A stretch of DNA of 64,000 bases from Caulobacteraceae bacterium (GTDB taxonomy: Bacteria > Pseudomonadota > Alphaproteobacteria > Caulobacterales > Caulobacteraceae), in contig CANJLQ010000008.1 in assembly GCA_947475735.1 (NCBI GenBank), forward strand, positions 124,001-188,000, in the 5' to 3' direction. This document shows, one piece after another, positions 29,900 through 37,808 of the stretch. The notes under the pieces were generated by a model. It had not been told where the DNA came from, did not search any database, and saw nothing but the letters and a program-made list of their open reading frames with translations. The first letter of the stretch is position 1; the number at the start of each line of letters is the position of its first letter. Made by a program: the position numbers and the translations under genes.

Positions 29900-31702
29900 T
29901 CAGGCCGCCACCTCGGCCTCCAGCGCCGTACGAACCGCCTCGATCGCCCGGGGCCAGCCGTCGAAGCCGCCGGTCGCGAAGGTCCGAACGCGCGGGTAGA
30001 AGGGATACCGATCGGTCCCCAGAAGATGCCAGTCGTCCGGCGCGTGGATCAGCCAGGTCCGCGCCCCCACCGCGGCCGCGATGTTGGTGCCCGCGATGCC
30101 CGGTCCGATGACCAGATCGAGCGCGCAGGACAGAGCCGCCAGATCATCCAGATCGTCCTTAAGGTTCATGGGCGGGGTCCAGATGCGCACCCCCGCCGTC
30201 TCTGCCGCTGCCAGGTCCTCGGACACGTCCCCGCACTGCAGGTTGACCATCACGCAGCCGGGTGCGGTCAGCACGGGCTTCCACCGCTCAAAGCTGGAGA
30301 AGTAACGGGCGCGCACCCCGGTCAGGACCAGGCTCTTCCAGTGCAGCCCGACCTTGAACCCCGACCCCAGGGCCTCCAGCTCGCCTTTCCAGCGCGCGAC
30401 CTTTGCTGGGTCGGGCGTCAGGTAGCCGTCGCGATCCGGAAAGGCCTCCAGTGCCGGGCGGTACACGGCGCACAGGCTGGCCATCGGCGTCCAGGCGTCG
30501 GCCTTGCCGTCGCGCGCGCCGACCTCCTCCATGAACGGGCAGTAGCGGTGCAGCCGTCCCTCGATCCGCACCGCGCGGTGCCCGCCGACGATCGCCGTCG
30601 GAAAGCTGCGCTGATACAGGTCGACCAGGCGCGGTTCGACGGCGATGAGGACCTGTCCGTCCGGTCCCACCGCCTCGATCACATCGGGCAGACAGGTGCC
30701 GAACACCATTTCGTCGGCGATGCCCTGTTCCCCCACGACCAGAAGACGTTTTCCGCGGATGCCTTCGGCTTTCGGGTCCCAGCGTGGTGCGTCGACCACG
30801 ACGCGCATCGCCTCAGGCATCTCCGGATCCAGCCGCACCTCATAGGCCTCGAAGCCGTCCTTGAGCCGCCCCATGCCCATCAGCAGCATGGCGCGCGCCA
30901 TCCGCATCATGGCGTTCTCGTAGGGCGTCTCGGCCCCCGGCAATGCGGCCTCCAGGTCGGCCAAGGCGCGTTCCGGCTGACCCAGGGGCTGCAATACATT
31001 GGCGCGATTGTACCGGGCCTTTGCGAAGCCTTCGTCCAGCCTCAGCGCCTCGTCGAAGAAGGGCAGGCTCTCGCCCATCCGCCCCTGATCCGACAGCACC
31101 GTGCCCAGGGTGTTCCACAATGTCGGGCTTTCCGGCTCGATGGCGATCAGGTCGCGCAGGCGCTCGATCGCCTCGTCATAGCGCTTCTGATCCCGCAGGA
31201 CGCAGGCCAGGTTGTTGGTGCCCTCGATGTGGCCGGGCTGCACGGCGAGGAACTTCAGCATCAGCTTCTCGGCGATCTCCAGATGGCCCAGCCGCTGGGC
31301 CAGCCGCGCCAGATCATGGGCGACCGCCGGGTCTTCGGGCATGATGCGCAGGGCGGCGTCATAGGCGTTCAGCGCCTCGGCCAGGGCTCCGGCCTTCTCG
31401 CGGCTGATCGCCAACACATGCCAGGCGATGCCGTTGCGCTCGTCGGCCTGCAGGATGGCCAACGCCCGTCGCGACGCGGCCTCGTAATCGCCGACCCGGA
31501 TCGAGGCGACGGCGGCTTTCAGCTGTTCGACCGTCTTCCTCTGGGCCTTGGCGCTGGTCCCCTTGGTGTCGGCCAGGGCATGGGACAGACGGCGGATGGC
31601 GGCGGGCGAAGCTGAGTCTCCCGCCGACCCTTGCGCCAACGGCATGTGTCCGAGGGCCACTTCGGAGGGCGTTGGGTCGATGGCAGGCGAGGCGAGGGGC
31701 AT
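29900..31702 (-). CDS. flmG: TPR-glycosyltransferase, probable flagellin glycosyltransferase FlmG
   Basis: A 600-aa cytoplasmic protein. Residues about 55-260 are tetratricopeptide repeats (for example GDYEAASRRALAILQADE, ESPTLWNTLGTVLSDQGR). The C-terminal half is a GT-B-like glycosyltransferase domain with LLVVGEQGIADEMVFGTCLP and the donor-site-like DLVIGPGIAGTNIAAAVGA. It is divergent from flbT-flaF-flagellin, the arrangement of flmG (formerly flbA) in Caulobacterales, where FlmG binds flagellin by its TPR part and attaches a nonulosonic acid. No sugar-synthesis genes are in the window. Confidence 0.8.
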   Translation of the reverse strand: MPLASPAIDPTPSEVALGHMPLAQGSAGDSASPAAIRRLSHALADTKGTSAKAQRKTVEQLKAAVASIRVGDYEAASRRALAILQADERNGIAWHVLAISREKAGALAEALNAYDAALRIMPEDPAVAHDLARLAQRLGHLEIAEKLMLKFLAVQPGHIEGTNNLACVLRDQKRYDEAIERLRDLIAIEPESPTLWNTLGTVLSDQGRMGESLPFFDEALRLDEGFAKARYNRANVLQPLGQPERALADLEAALPGAETPYENAMMRMARAMLLMGMGRLKDGFEAYEVRLDPEMPEAMRVVVDAPRWDPKAEGIRGKRLLVVGEQGIADEMVFGTCLPDVIEAVGPDGQVLIAVEPRLVDLYQRSFPTAIVGGHRAVRIEGRLHRYCPFMEEVGARDGKADAWTPMASLCAVYRPALEAFPDRDGYLTPDPAKVARWKGELEALGSGFKVGLHWKSLVLTGVRARYFSSFERWKPVLTAPGCVMVNLQCGDVSEDLAAAETAGVRIWTPPMNLKDDLDDLAALSCALDLVIGPGIAGTNIAAAVGARTWLIHAPDDWHLLGTDRYPFYPRVRTFATGGFDGWPRAIEAVRTALEAEVAA

Positions 31703-31846
31703 GGGCGCGACTCAGATCAGAACGGGAGGTGGCGAACGCCAACTTGGCCTCAGGGCCAGAACACATGGTTAACCACGGCCGTTTAACCTCCGGCAGTCAC
31801 CGTCCGGCTAGTCAGGAACCGCGCGGGCCGCAGGAGGGCGTTGCCG

Positions 31847-32230
31847 ATGCCGTTGAAGCTGTCGTTGAAGCCGGGCGAGAAGTTCGTCCTGAACGGCGCC
31901 GTCGTGCAGAACGGCGACCGGCGTGGCGTGTTGATCCTGCAGAACAAGGCCTCTGTGCTGCGCGAGAAGGACATCATGCAGCTGGAGGAGGTCACCACCC
32001 CCGCCAAGCGCATCTATTTTCCGGTCATGATGATGTACCTGGACGAGAGCGCCGTGCCCAAGGTGTACGACGAGTTCGTCACCCGGCTGTCGGAGTTCAT
32101 GAACGCGACGCGAAATCCCGCCATCATGGCCGACTGCGTGGCGACGTCCAAGCACGTCATGGCCCGCGAATACTACAAGGCTCTGATGAGCGCGCGTAAG
32201 ATCGTGGATTACGAGGAAAGCCTGACCTGA
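31847..32230 (+). CDS. flbT: Flagellar biosynthesis repressor FlbT
   Basis: A 127-aa post-transcriptional regulator that in Caulobacter binds the flagellin 5' UTR and promotes mRNA decay until the hook is built. The sequence [23 protein letters not shown] matches the family start. A GGAGG lies at 31832-31836; an earlier in-frame TTG at 31841 is too close to it. It overlaps flaF by one base (TGATG). Confidence 0.9.
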   Translation: MPLKLSLKPGEKFVLNGAVVQNGDRRGVLILQNKASVLREKDIMQLEEVTTPAKRIYFPVMMMYLDESAVPKVYDEFVTRLSEFMNATRNPAIMADCVATSKHVMAREYYKALMSARKIVDYEESLT

Positions 32231-32595
32231 TGCTTTCGGCCTACGCACAGGCATCGACGCGGACCGAGACCCCGCGCGAGATGGAATACCGACTGTTCGG
32301 CCAGGTCACCCGGGCGCTCATGCACGCCGCGACGGCCGATCCGTCAGACGTCAAGACCCGGATCGACGCCTTGGACTGGAACCGCCGGCTCTGGTCGGTT
32401 CTGGCCACCGACTGCGCCGACCCCTCCAACCAGCTGAACAACCCGATTCGGGCCCAGATCATCTCGCTCAGCCTGTTCGTCGGGCGGCACTCTTCGGCTG
32501 TGATGCGCGGCGAGGAAGACTTCGAACCCTTGATCGATATCAACAGGGCGGTCATGCAAGGTCTGGCCCCCCAGGGCGGACAGCAGGCGGCCTGA
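32230..32595 (+). CDS. flaF: Flagellar biosynthesis regulator FlaF
   Basis: A 121-aa helical protein required for flagellin export or translation in Caulobacterales and acting against FlbT. It has the family-type features [31 protein letters not shown] and [24 protein letters not shown] region. It is coupled to flbT and lies upstream of flagellin. Confidence 0.88.
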   Translation: MLSAYAQASTRTETPREMEYRLFGQVTRALMHAATADPSDVKTRIDALDWNRRLWSVLATDCADPSNQLNNPIRAQIISLSLFVGRHSSAVMRGEEDFEPLIDINRAVMQGLAPQGGQQAA

Positions 32596-32716
32596 CCCAG
32601 GTCTTGGCTGCGCTAGGCTGACGGCTACGGTCGGCAAGGACTGACACTGCCGGCGAGAAATTGCCGGGCGTCGCGCAGCGTCCCGAAATCTCTCAATCCT
32701 TTCAATCGGATCGTCT

Positions 32717-32731
32717 CGGCCCGGTCCTTGC
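32717..32731 (+). promoter_or_regulatory. Sigma-54 promoter of the flagellin gene
   Basis: CGGCCCGGTCCTTGC matches the TGGCACG-N4-TTGC pattern, with GG at -24 (32718) and GC at -12 (32730) exactly 10 bases apart. Transcription would start near 32743, leaving a 5' UTR of about 65 bases. Flagellin genes of Caulobacter use sigma-54, so position and match support each other. Confidence 0.75.
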
Positions 32732-32761
32732 GTCGTCGCGCGCAGGACCAGAACCGGTTCA

Positions 32762-32777
32762 ACGGCCAGAAGGCCGT
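32762..32777 (+). promoter_or_regulatory. 5' UTR hairpin of flagellin mRNA (candidate FlbT target)
   Basis: ACGGCC-AGAA-GGCCGT forms a perfect 6-bp stem with a tetraloop inside the predicted flagellin leader. FlbT acts on the flagellin leader in Caulobacter; assigning that role to this hairpin is inference. Confidence 0.5.
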
Positions 32778-32807
32778 ATCCCCCGACCAGAATGGAAGGA
32801 CTGTCTC

Positions 32808-33638
32808 ATGGCCAACTCGGTCAACACCAACGTCGGCGCGCTCATCGCGCTGCAGAACCTGAACGCCACCAACGTCGAGCTGGCGGCGACCCAGACCCGG
32901 ATCAACACCGGCAAAAAGGTCGCCAATGCCAAGGACAACGGGGCCATCTGGGCCATCGCCCAGGGCCAACGGGCCGATATCGGCGCCCTGGGGGCGGTCA
33001 AATCATCGCTCGACCGCGGCATATCGGCGGTCGACGTCAGCCTGGCGGCCGGCGAGAGCGTCTCTGACCTCTTGCTGCAACTGAAGGAGAAGGCGCTGGC
33101 GGCCACGGATCGGTCGCTGCAAACGGCGGCGAGGGCCGCCCTGAACGAAGACTTCAAGGCCATCCGCGACCAGATCACGACCGTGACCAACAACGCCGAA
33201 TTCAACGGGGTCAACCTGCTGGAGACCGGCGCGACCGGTTTCGCGGCCCTGGCCAACGCGGCGGGCACGGCATCCCTCACGGTTCAGGCCGAAGTCCTGG
33301 CCCTGGGGTCCGCGAACGTCACCGTCACGGCGACCACGACCATCGGCACCGCGACCCTGGCGACCACCGCCCTGGGTCTGGTGAACGCCTCCATCGACCT
33401 GGTCTCGGGCGCGCTCGCGCGGCTGGGCACCAAGGCGAAGGCTCTGGAGACGCATCGCACCTTCGTCGGGAAACTGACGGACGCGCTGGAATCCGGAGTG
33501 GGCAATCTGGTGGACGCCGATCTGGCGAAGGAAAGCGCCAAGCTCCAGTCGCTGCAGACCAAGCAGCAGCTGGGCGTTCAGGCGCTGGGCATCGCCAACC
33601 AGTCGCCGCAGATCCTTCTGTCGCTATTCCGGCAGTAA
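32808..33638 (+). CDS. Flagellin
   Basis: A 276-aa filament protein. The conserved D0/D1 N-terminus (NSVNTNVGALIALQNLN through RINTGKKVANAKDNGA) and C-terminus (LQSLQTKQQLGVQALGIANQ, SPQILLSLFRQ) are intact, with a short Thr/Ala-rich variable centre suited to glycosylation. GGAAGGA lies 8 bases before the ATG. It follows flbT-flaF by 212 bases with its own sigma-54 promoter and ends at a strong terminator. Confidence 0.95.
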   Translation: MANSVNTNVGALIALQNLNATNVELAATQTRINTGKKVANAKDNGAIWAIAQGQRADIGALGAVKSSLDRGISAVDVSLAAGESVSDLLLQLKEKALAATDRSLQTAARAALNEDFKAIRDQITTVTNNAEFNGVNLLETGATGFAALANAAGTASLTVQAEVLALGSANVTVTATTTIGTATLATTALGLVNASIDLVSGALARLGTKAKALETHRTFVGKLTDALESGVGNLVDADLAKESAKLQSLQTKQQLGVQALGIANQSPQILLSLFRQ

Positions 33639-33646
33639 GCGTAGGG

Positions 33647-33680
33647 ACGCCCGGGGTTCGCCCCGGGCGTTCTTGTTTGT
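33647..33680 (+). terminator. Rho-independent terminator of flagellin
   Basis: A perfect 10-bp stem ACGCCCGGGG / CCCCGGGCGT with a TTCG loop, followed by the T-rich run TCTTGTTTGT. Confidence 0.9.
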
Positions 33681-33718
33681 TGCGCTATCGCTCGGCTCGC
33701 GGAGCCTCGCAGGTTGTG

Positions 33719-33759
33719 GCGCTATCGCTCGCGACGCGGTCGCTCGCTGCTTGAGCGCG
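33719..33759. repeat. 41-bp direct repeat, copy 1
   Basis: Begins GCGCTATCGCTCGCGACGCG and ends TGCTTGAGCGCG. It matches 34021-34061 at 39 of 41 positions. A partial copy of its first 13 bases (GCGCTATCGCTCG) lies at 33682-33694. Confidence 0.8.
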
Positions 33760-33861
33760 GGGAGCGCGCGCGATCACGAAGTCGGCATGGGGGCTTTGCG
33801 AAGCGGCCGAAGCACTCCTACCTTCAACCTCCCTGTTCAACAGTCGAAAGGAGGTGATCCT

Positions 33862-33927
33862 GTGATCTCATTGTCCCATACCCGTGCGGTGACCGGTTGC
33901 TGGTCCTCTGGCGAGGTCCGGGCCTGA
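33862..33927 (+). CDS. 21-codon peptide ORF behind a perfect extended Shine-Dalgarno
   Basis: A GTG-initiated 21-codon ORF (begins MISLSHTRAV, ends WSSGEVRA). Just upstream, AAAGGAGGTGATCC at 33847-33860 is complementary over 14 bases to the 3' end of 16S rRNA, with ideal 7-base spacing from AGGAGG to the start. An intrinsic terminator lies 48 bases after the stop. The peptide's function is unknown to me; it could be a leader peptide, a small RNA with a decoy ribosome site, or a real small protein. Confidence 0.6.
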   Translation: MISLSHTRAVTGCWSSGEVRA

Positions 33928-33974
33928 TCCTTTCAGGCTGAGTATCGGTCGGCCGTCATGCGGTCAGACAATGA

Positions 33975-34005
33975 GGGCCGTCGGAGCGATCCGGCGGCCC
34001 TTTTT
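33975..34005 (+). terminator. Rho-independent terminator after the small ORF
   Basis: An 11-bp stem GGGCCGTCGGA / TCCGGCGGCCC (one U-G pair) with GCGA loop, followed by TTTTT. Confidence 0.88.
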
Positions 34006-34020
34006 GTCAGGCTTCTTGGG

Positions 34021-34061
34021 GCGCTACCGCTCGGGACGCGGTCGCTCGCTGCTTGAGCGCG
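34021..34061. repeat. 41-bp direct repeat, copy 2
   Basis: Differs from 33719-33759 at two positions. Together the two copies bracket the small ORF and its terminator in a gap of 438 bases between flagellin and exoD. Nothing else was recognised in that gap. Confidence 0.8.
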
Positions 34062-34076
34062 CAAGGCAAGCGAGAC

Positions 34077-34739
34077 CTAGCCGCCGAACAGCCCCGCCAC
34101 CCACTGAAGGGCGGACTGCCACATGCCTGTGCTCGCCAGGAACAACCGCGAGATCACCTCCCACGCCAGCCACACGAACACACAAAATCCCGCCACCCCG
34201 ACCCAGGCGACCCCGATCGCGACGCCGTCGCGCTGCATCAGGCCGAACCCGAACAGGGCGATGAACAAGGACGGGAACAGGTTCCCGCCGAACAGGGGCA
34301 GCATGACGATGACGCTCAACAGGCAGCAGGTGACGCCGATCAGGACCTCGGCGACCTCGCTGGACATGAAGCCCAGCCGCGGCCGCGACAGGCGCTCGAT
34401 GGTCCCCAGCGGCTTGCGCACCCGCTGGACCACGCCGCGAAAGTTCTCGCGCGGCAGGCTGGAAGCCAGGGCCCATTTCGGCATCCACAACTGATCGCGC
34501 CGGGTCGCCAGTTGGAGGCAGATCAACAGCATCGGCGCGCCCAGCACCGTGGTCGTGCCGGGTATCGGCGAGGCGATGGCGTTGACTAGGCCGAAAAACA
34601 CCATCAGCGCGCCGAATCCCCGTTCGCCGAAGGCGTTCACCAACTCGCCGAGATACAGCTTCTCGTCGTCCTTGGCCCCGATCGCCTCCAGCACCTCGGA
34701 GAACCGCCGTGTGTCGCTCTGATAGTCGTAATCGGGCAT
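34077..34739 (-). CDS. ExoD-family membrane protein
   Basis: A 220-aa protein with a cytoplasmic N-terminus (LGELVNAFGERGFGALM) and several hydrophobic segments (VFFGLVNAIASPIPGTTTVLG, LSVIVMLPLFGGNLFPS, IALFGFGLMQRDG). These are ExoD hallmarks; ExoD is linked to exopolysaccharide production in rhizobia. It is a neighbour and paralogue of the gene at 34815. Confidence 0.82.
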   Translation of the reverse strand: MPDYDYQSDTRRFSEVLEAIGAKDDEKLYLGELVNAFGERGFGALMVFFGLVNAIASPIPGTTTVLGAPMLLICLQLATRRDQLWMPKWALASSLPRENFRGVVQRVRKPLGTIERLSRPRLGFMSSEVAEVLIGVTCCLLSVIVMLPLFGGNLFPSLFIALFGFGLMQRDGVAIGVAWVGVAGFCVFVWLAWEVISRLFLASTGMWQSALQWVAGLFGG

Positions 34740-34814
34740 CAGGGCGGGGTCTCTCGGGTTCGATCCTGATCTAGGCCCGGGCTCGACCCGCTGCCACTTA
34801 AGTTTCTGACAGAA

Positions 34815-35450
34815 CTAGAATACGCGGGCGAACCAGTCGCCGCCCATCTGAAAGCCCGCGACGACCAGTCGCCAGGCGAACACCAGAACCGCCACCGTAA
34901 CGCCGGTCACCACCCAGCCCAGCAGCACCGCCACGCCGTCTCTCTGCATGATGCCCAGGGAGAAGAAGCCCATGGCGATGGCGGGCAGCAGATTTCCCCC
35001 GAACACCGGCAGCACCAGAATGGCCGACAGGATCAGACAGGCCAGGCCGATCAGCCCCTGTCCCAGCCGGCCGGTCAGGAAGTACAGCCGCGGCCGGGTC
35101 AGCCCCTCGGAGAACCGGATCAGCCTCATCAGTCGCCCGCTGAGCGTCCGGAACGTCGCGCGGCTGACCGAGGCGCGCCCCAGCCAGTGCGGCAGCCACA
35201 GCGTCTCGCGACCCCAGGCCAGTTCCGCCGACAGGAACAGCAGCGGCGCGCCGGTCAAAGTCGTCCCGCCCGGCGGCCACGGCAGCATGTTGACGATGGC
35301 GAACAGCAGCATGACCGCCCCGAACGCCCGCTCGCCGAAGGCTTCGATGATCTCGCCCAGGCACATCCGCTCGCCGCCGTGCGAGCCCAGCCGCTCCAGG
35401 GCGTCGGAGAAGCGGAGCGGCCGGCCGGTCGAGGTGGTCGTCAGAGCCAT
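34815..35450 (-). CDS. ExoD-family membrane protein, second copy
   Basis: A 211-aa paralogue of the adjacent ExoD protein, with matching blocks LGEIIEAFGERAFGAVML, LPWPPGGTTLTGAPLLF, ILVLPVFGGNLLP and FSLGIMQRDGVAV. The two genes are tandem on the same strand 75 bases apart, suggesting an old local duplication. Confidence 0.82.
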   Translation of the reverse strand: MALTTTSTGRPLRFSDALERLGSHGGERMCLGEIIEAFGERAFGAVMLLFAIVNMLPWPPGGTTLTGAPLLFLSAELAWGRETLWLPHWLGRASVSRATFRTLSGRLMRLIRFSEGLTRPRLYFLTGRLGQGLIGLACLILSAILVLPVFGGNLLPAIAMGFFSLGIMQRDGVAVLLGWVVTGVTVAVLVFAWRLVVAGFQMGGDWFARVF

Positions 35451-35503
35451 CGGGCCAGCCTAGCGCAGGACGGTGAAGCTTTCGCTCCCGTCACGCCCGG
35501 CGC

Positions 35504-35692
35504 TCAGTCGCCGGAGACATTCTCGGGCTTGCCCTTGCGTTTGGTGTGCGCGAACGCCTCGAGCTGCGTCTCGGTCATGGACTCGGCCATCTGTTTGGAC
35601 GCGCCCTTCAGCTTCGACTCGGGCGTGTCGCCGCGCTTGGCCGACAAGGCGGCGCCGGCGGCCTTTTGCTGGGCGGCGGATTTGGCGGGCAT
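35504..35692 (-). CDS. DUF3008-family small basic protein
   Basis: 62 aa, lysine/alanine-rich, beginning MPAKSAAQQKAAGAALSAKR and containing the MTETQLEAFAHTKRKGKPENV tail typical of DUF3008. GGAAGGAG precedes the ATG. Function unknown. Confidence 0.8.
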   Translation of the reverse strand: MPAKSAAQQKAAGAALSAKRGDTPESKLKGASKQMAESMTETQLEAFAHTKRKGKPENVSGD

Positions 35693-35744
35693 GGGGTGGC
35701 TCCTTCCGAGGACGGAAACCGCTTCCGCAAGAGGCAGGTTCCCG

Positions 35745-36368
35745 TCAGGCGAGGCGTCGTCTGAGCCACTCGGTGGCGATGTGGCGGCGTTCGAGGAAGG
35801 TCAGGTCACCGCCATCCCGCATCGACGCGATCGCCAAGGCCGGTAGGTCGGCTTCAAACTCTCGGTACATGCCCCAGATCGCTGCTGCCCCAGGTATCTG
35901 GGTTCGAGGTCCCGTGTGGTGTGACAGCCAGAGGCGAGTCTCGCCGCTCGCGCGCTGAGGATCGCAGCCGTGGGCACGAATGTCTTGCCCAGCGATATCG
36001 GATAGCGCGCGCTGATATCGAAAAGGCTCGCGATCGAAAATCGTGCACGCCTTCTGACCGATCCAGCCATGCCCGAAGCGATCCGCCCCGAGAAAAACGC
36101 CCAGTTCGAAGGGCATGTTGAAGCGCGGCAGGCCGCCGTCCAGTTCCATGTAGGAGATGTCGTGAATGCCGAGATGGCAGTCCCGGATCAAGCCGACGAT
36201 CTTGTCGAAGCGTACCTGACCGGCGTTATCCAACTCGAGCGCACAGCGAGGAGTGAATCCGCAAGCCAGAACAGAGAAGACGATAGCGTTGAAAAGGTCT
36301 CTGCGGTCGTCCGAGAACGGAGCGTTGACGAAGACCGACTTCCGGTAGCCGTTAGGCGCCCGAGCCAC
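35745..36368 (-). CDS. TIR/nucleoside-deoxyribosyltransferase-like protein, possible defence effector
   Basis: About 207 aa from a GTG at 36368. The N-terminal half has SVFVNAPFSDDRRDLFNAI, CGFTPRCALELDNAG, LIRDCHLGIHDISYMELD and LPRFNMPFELGVFLGA. These blocks belong to a widespread uncharacterised family that looks like the TIR/NDT flavodoxin-like fold and turns up in accessory and defence regions. The start overlaps the upstream 68-aa ORF by about 17 bases. Local base composition is visibly lower in GC than neighbouring genes, suggesting transfer. Function is not established. Confidence 0.6.
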   Translation of the reverse strand: MARAPNGYRKSVFVNAPFSDDRRDLFNAIVFSVLACGFTPRCALELDNAGQVRFDKIVGLIRDCHLGIHDISYMELDGGLPRFNMPFELGVFLGADRFGHGWIGQKACTIFDREPFRYQRALSDIAGQDIRAHGCDPQRASGETRLWLSHHTGPRTQIPGAAAIWGMYREFEADLPALAIASMRDGGDLTFLERRHIATEWLRRRLA

Positions 36369-36558
36369 GCGCGCCCTTCGCAAATCGACCCGAGTCGAGC
36401 GCTTCCGTCAGCTTCTTGTCGTCTATCCTACGGGGCGTGGCGAACTTGACGATCTTGAATCCCTTGTCCGTGGTCGTCTGTCCAATCGGAGCGGTGAAGC
36501 GGCCATTCACGGCGTCCCGTTTCACCCAACCTGTGTAGTGACCCGATGTCTTGCTCAT
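36352..36558 (-). CDS. Small hypothetical protein coupled to the TIR-like gene
   Basis: 68 aa, basic, beginning MSKTSGHYTGWVKRDAVNG, with KGFKIVKFATPRRIDDKKL in the middle. No family recognised. Its 3' end overlaps the start of the following gene, so the two form a unit. Confidence 0.55.
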   Translation of the reverse strand: MSKTSGHYTGWVKRDAVNGRFTAPIGQTTTDKGFKIVKFATPRRIDDKKLTEALDSGRFAKGARGSGA

Positions 36559-36597
36559 AGCGTTGGATATAGCACGCGCCGCAGTCCTTGATAAGCG

Positions 36598-37767
36598 TCA
36601 CGCCCCCAGCAGTTCCCGCCCGATCAGGAACCGCCGGATCTCGTTCGTTCCCGCGCCGATGTCGTACAGCTTGGCATCGCGGACCAGACGTTCGACGGGC
36701 CACTCCTTGGTATAACCCGCGCCCCCAAGCGCCTGCACCGCCTCCAGTGACACCTTCACCGCGTTCTCCGAGGCGAGCAGGATCGCTCCGGCCGCGTCAT
36801 AACGCGTGGTCAGCCCGGCATCGCAGGCCTTGGCGACGGCGTAGACATAGGTTCGCGCGCTGTTCAGGGCCACGTACATGTCGGCGATCTTGCCCTGCAT
36901 CAGCTGGAAGCTGCCGATCGGCTTGCCGAACTGCTTCCTGTCGCGGACATAGGGCAGAACGACGTCCAGCGCCGCCTGCATGATCCCCAGCGGCCCGGCC
37001 GCCAGCACCGCTCGCTCATAGTCCAGTCCGCTCATCAATACGGCCGCGCCGCCGCCGACCGGGCCCATGACGTTCTCTTCCGGGACCTCGCAGTCCTCGA
37101 ACACCAGTTCGGCGGTGTCGGAGCCACGCATGCCCATCTTGTCCAGCTTCTTGGAGACGCTGAATCCCTTCATGCCGCGCTCGATCAGGAAGGCGGTGAC
37201 GCCGCGCGAACCCGCCGCCGGGTCGGACTTGGCATAGACGACCAGGGTGTCGGCCGAGGGGGCGTTGGTGATCCAGAACTTGGTGCCGTTCAGGACATAG
37301 CGGTCTCCGACCTTGCGCGCTTCGGTCCGCATGGAGATGACGTCCGAGCCCGAGCCGGCCTCGGACATGGCCAGAGACCCGACATGTTCGCCCGAGATCA
37401 GCTTGGGCAGATAGCGCCGCTTCTGGTCATCGGTGCCCCAACGCCGGATCTGGTTGACGCAGAGATTCGAATGGGCCCCGTAGCTCAGGCCGATCGAGGC
37501 CGAGGCGCGCGACACCTCTTCCATTGCCACGACATGCTCGAGGTAGCCGAGACCCAGGCCGCCCCAGTCCTCCTCGACCGTGATGCCGTGCAGACCCAGC
37601 TCGCCCATCTCGGGCCACAGGTCGCGGCGGAAGGTGTTGGTCTCGTCGATCTCGGCGGCGATCGGGGCCAGCCGGTCGGCGGCCCAGCGGGCGGTGGTGT
37701 CGCGAATGGCGTCAGCGGTCTCGCCGAGGCCGAATTCCATGGATTGGGGGGCGTTGGGAATGCTCAT
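36598..37767 (-). CDS. ivd: Isovaleryl-CoA dehydrogenase
   Basis: A 389-aa acyl-CoA dehydrogenase of leucine catabolism, oxidising isovaleryl-CoA to 3-methylcrotonyl-CoA with FAD. Family blocks are [34 protein letters not shown] and [14 protein letters not shown]. The catalytic Glu251 is in [15 protein letters not shown], the position characteristic of isovaleryl-CoA dehydrogenases. The next pathway enzymes are encoded at 57.5-62 kb in the same window. Confidence 0.9.
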   Translation of the reverse strand: MSIPNAPQSMEFGLGETADAIRDTTARWAADRLAPIAAEIDETNTFRRDLWPEMGELGLHGITVEEDWGGLGLGYLEHVVAMEEVSRASASIGLSYGAHSNLCVNQIRRWGTDDQKRRYLPKLISGEHVGSLAMSEAGSGSDVISMRTEARKVGDRYVLNGTKFWITNAPSADTLVVYAKSDPAAGSRGVTAFLIERGMKGFSVSKKLDKMGMRGSDTAELVFEDCEVPEENVMGPVGGGAAVLMSGLDYERAVLAAGPLGIMQAALDVVLPYVRDRKQFGKPIGSFQLMQGKIADMYVALNSARTYVYAVAKACDAGLTTRYDAAGAILLASENAVKVSLEAVQALGGAGYTKEWPVERLVRDAKLYDIGAGTNEIRRFLIGRELLGA

Positions 37768-37808
37768 GCCCGCGCCCTAGCATGATCCGCAGGCGCGAGG
37801 GGAGGGGA

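Noticed and set aside
29861..31615. 584-codon plus-strand open frame opposite flmG
   Set aside because: No family motif and His/Gln/Arg-rich translation; flmG on the other strand is clearly the gene.
31763..31795. TTAA-rich segment before flbT as a CtrA box
   Set aside because: The two TTAA motifs are 10 bases apart, not the 7 required.
32596..32660. GG-GC pairs just after flaF as sigma-54 promoters
   Set aside because: Spacing between GG and GC is 9 bases, not 10; the site at 32717 fits exactly.
33641..34061. CRISPR-like array in the repeat region after flagellin
   Set aside because: Only two full copies and one partial copy, with unequal spacing and no cas genes.
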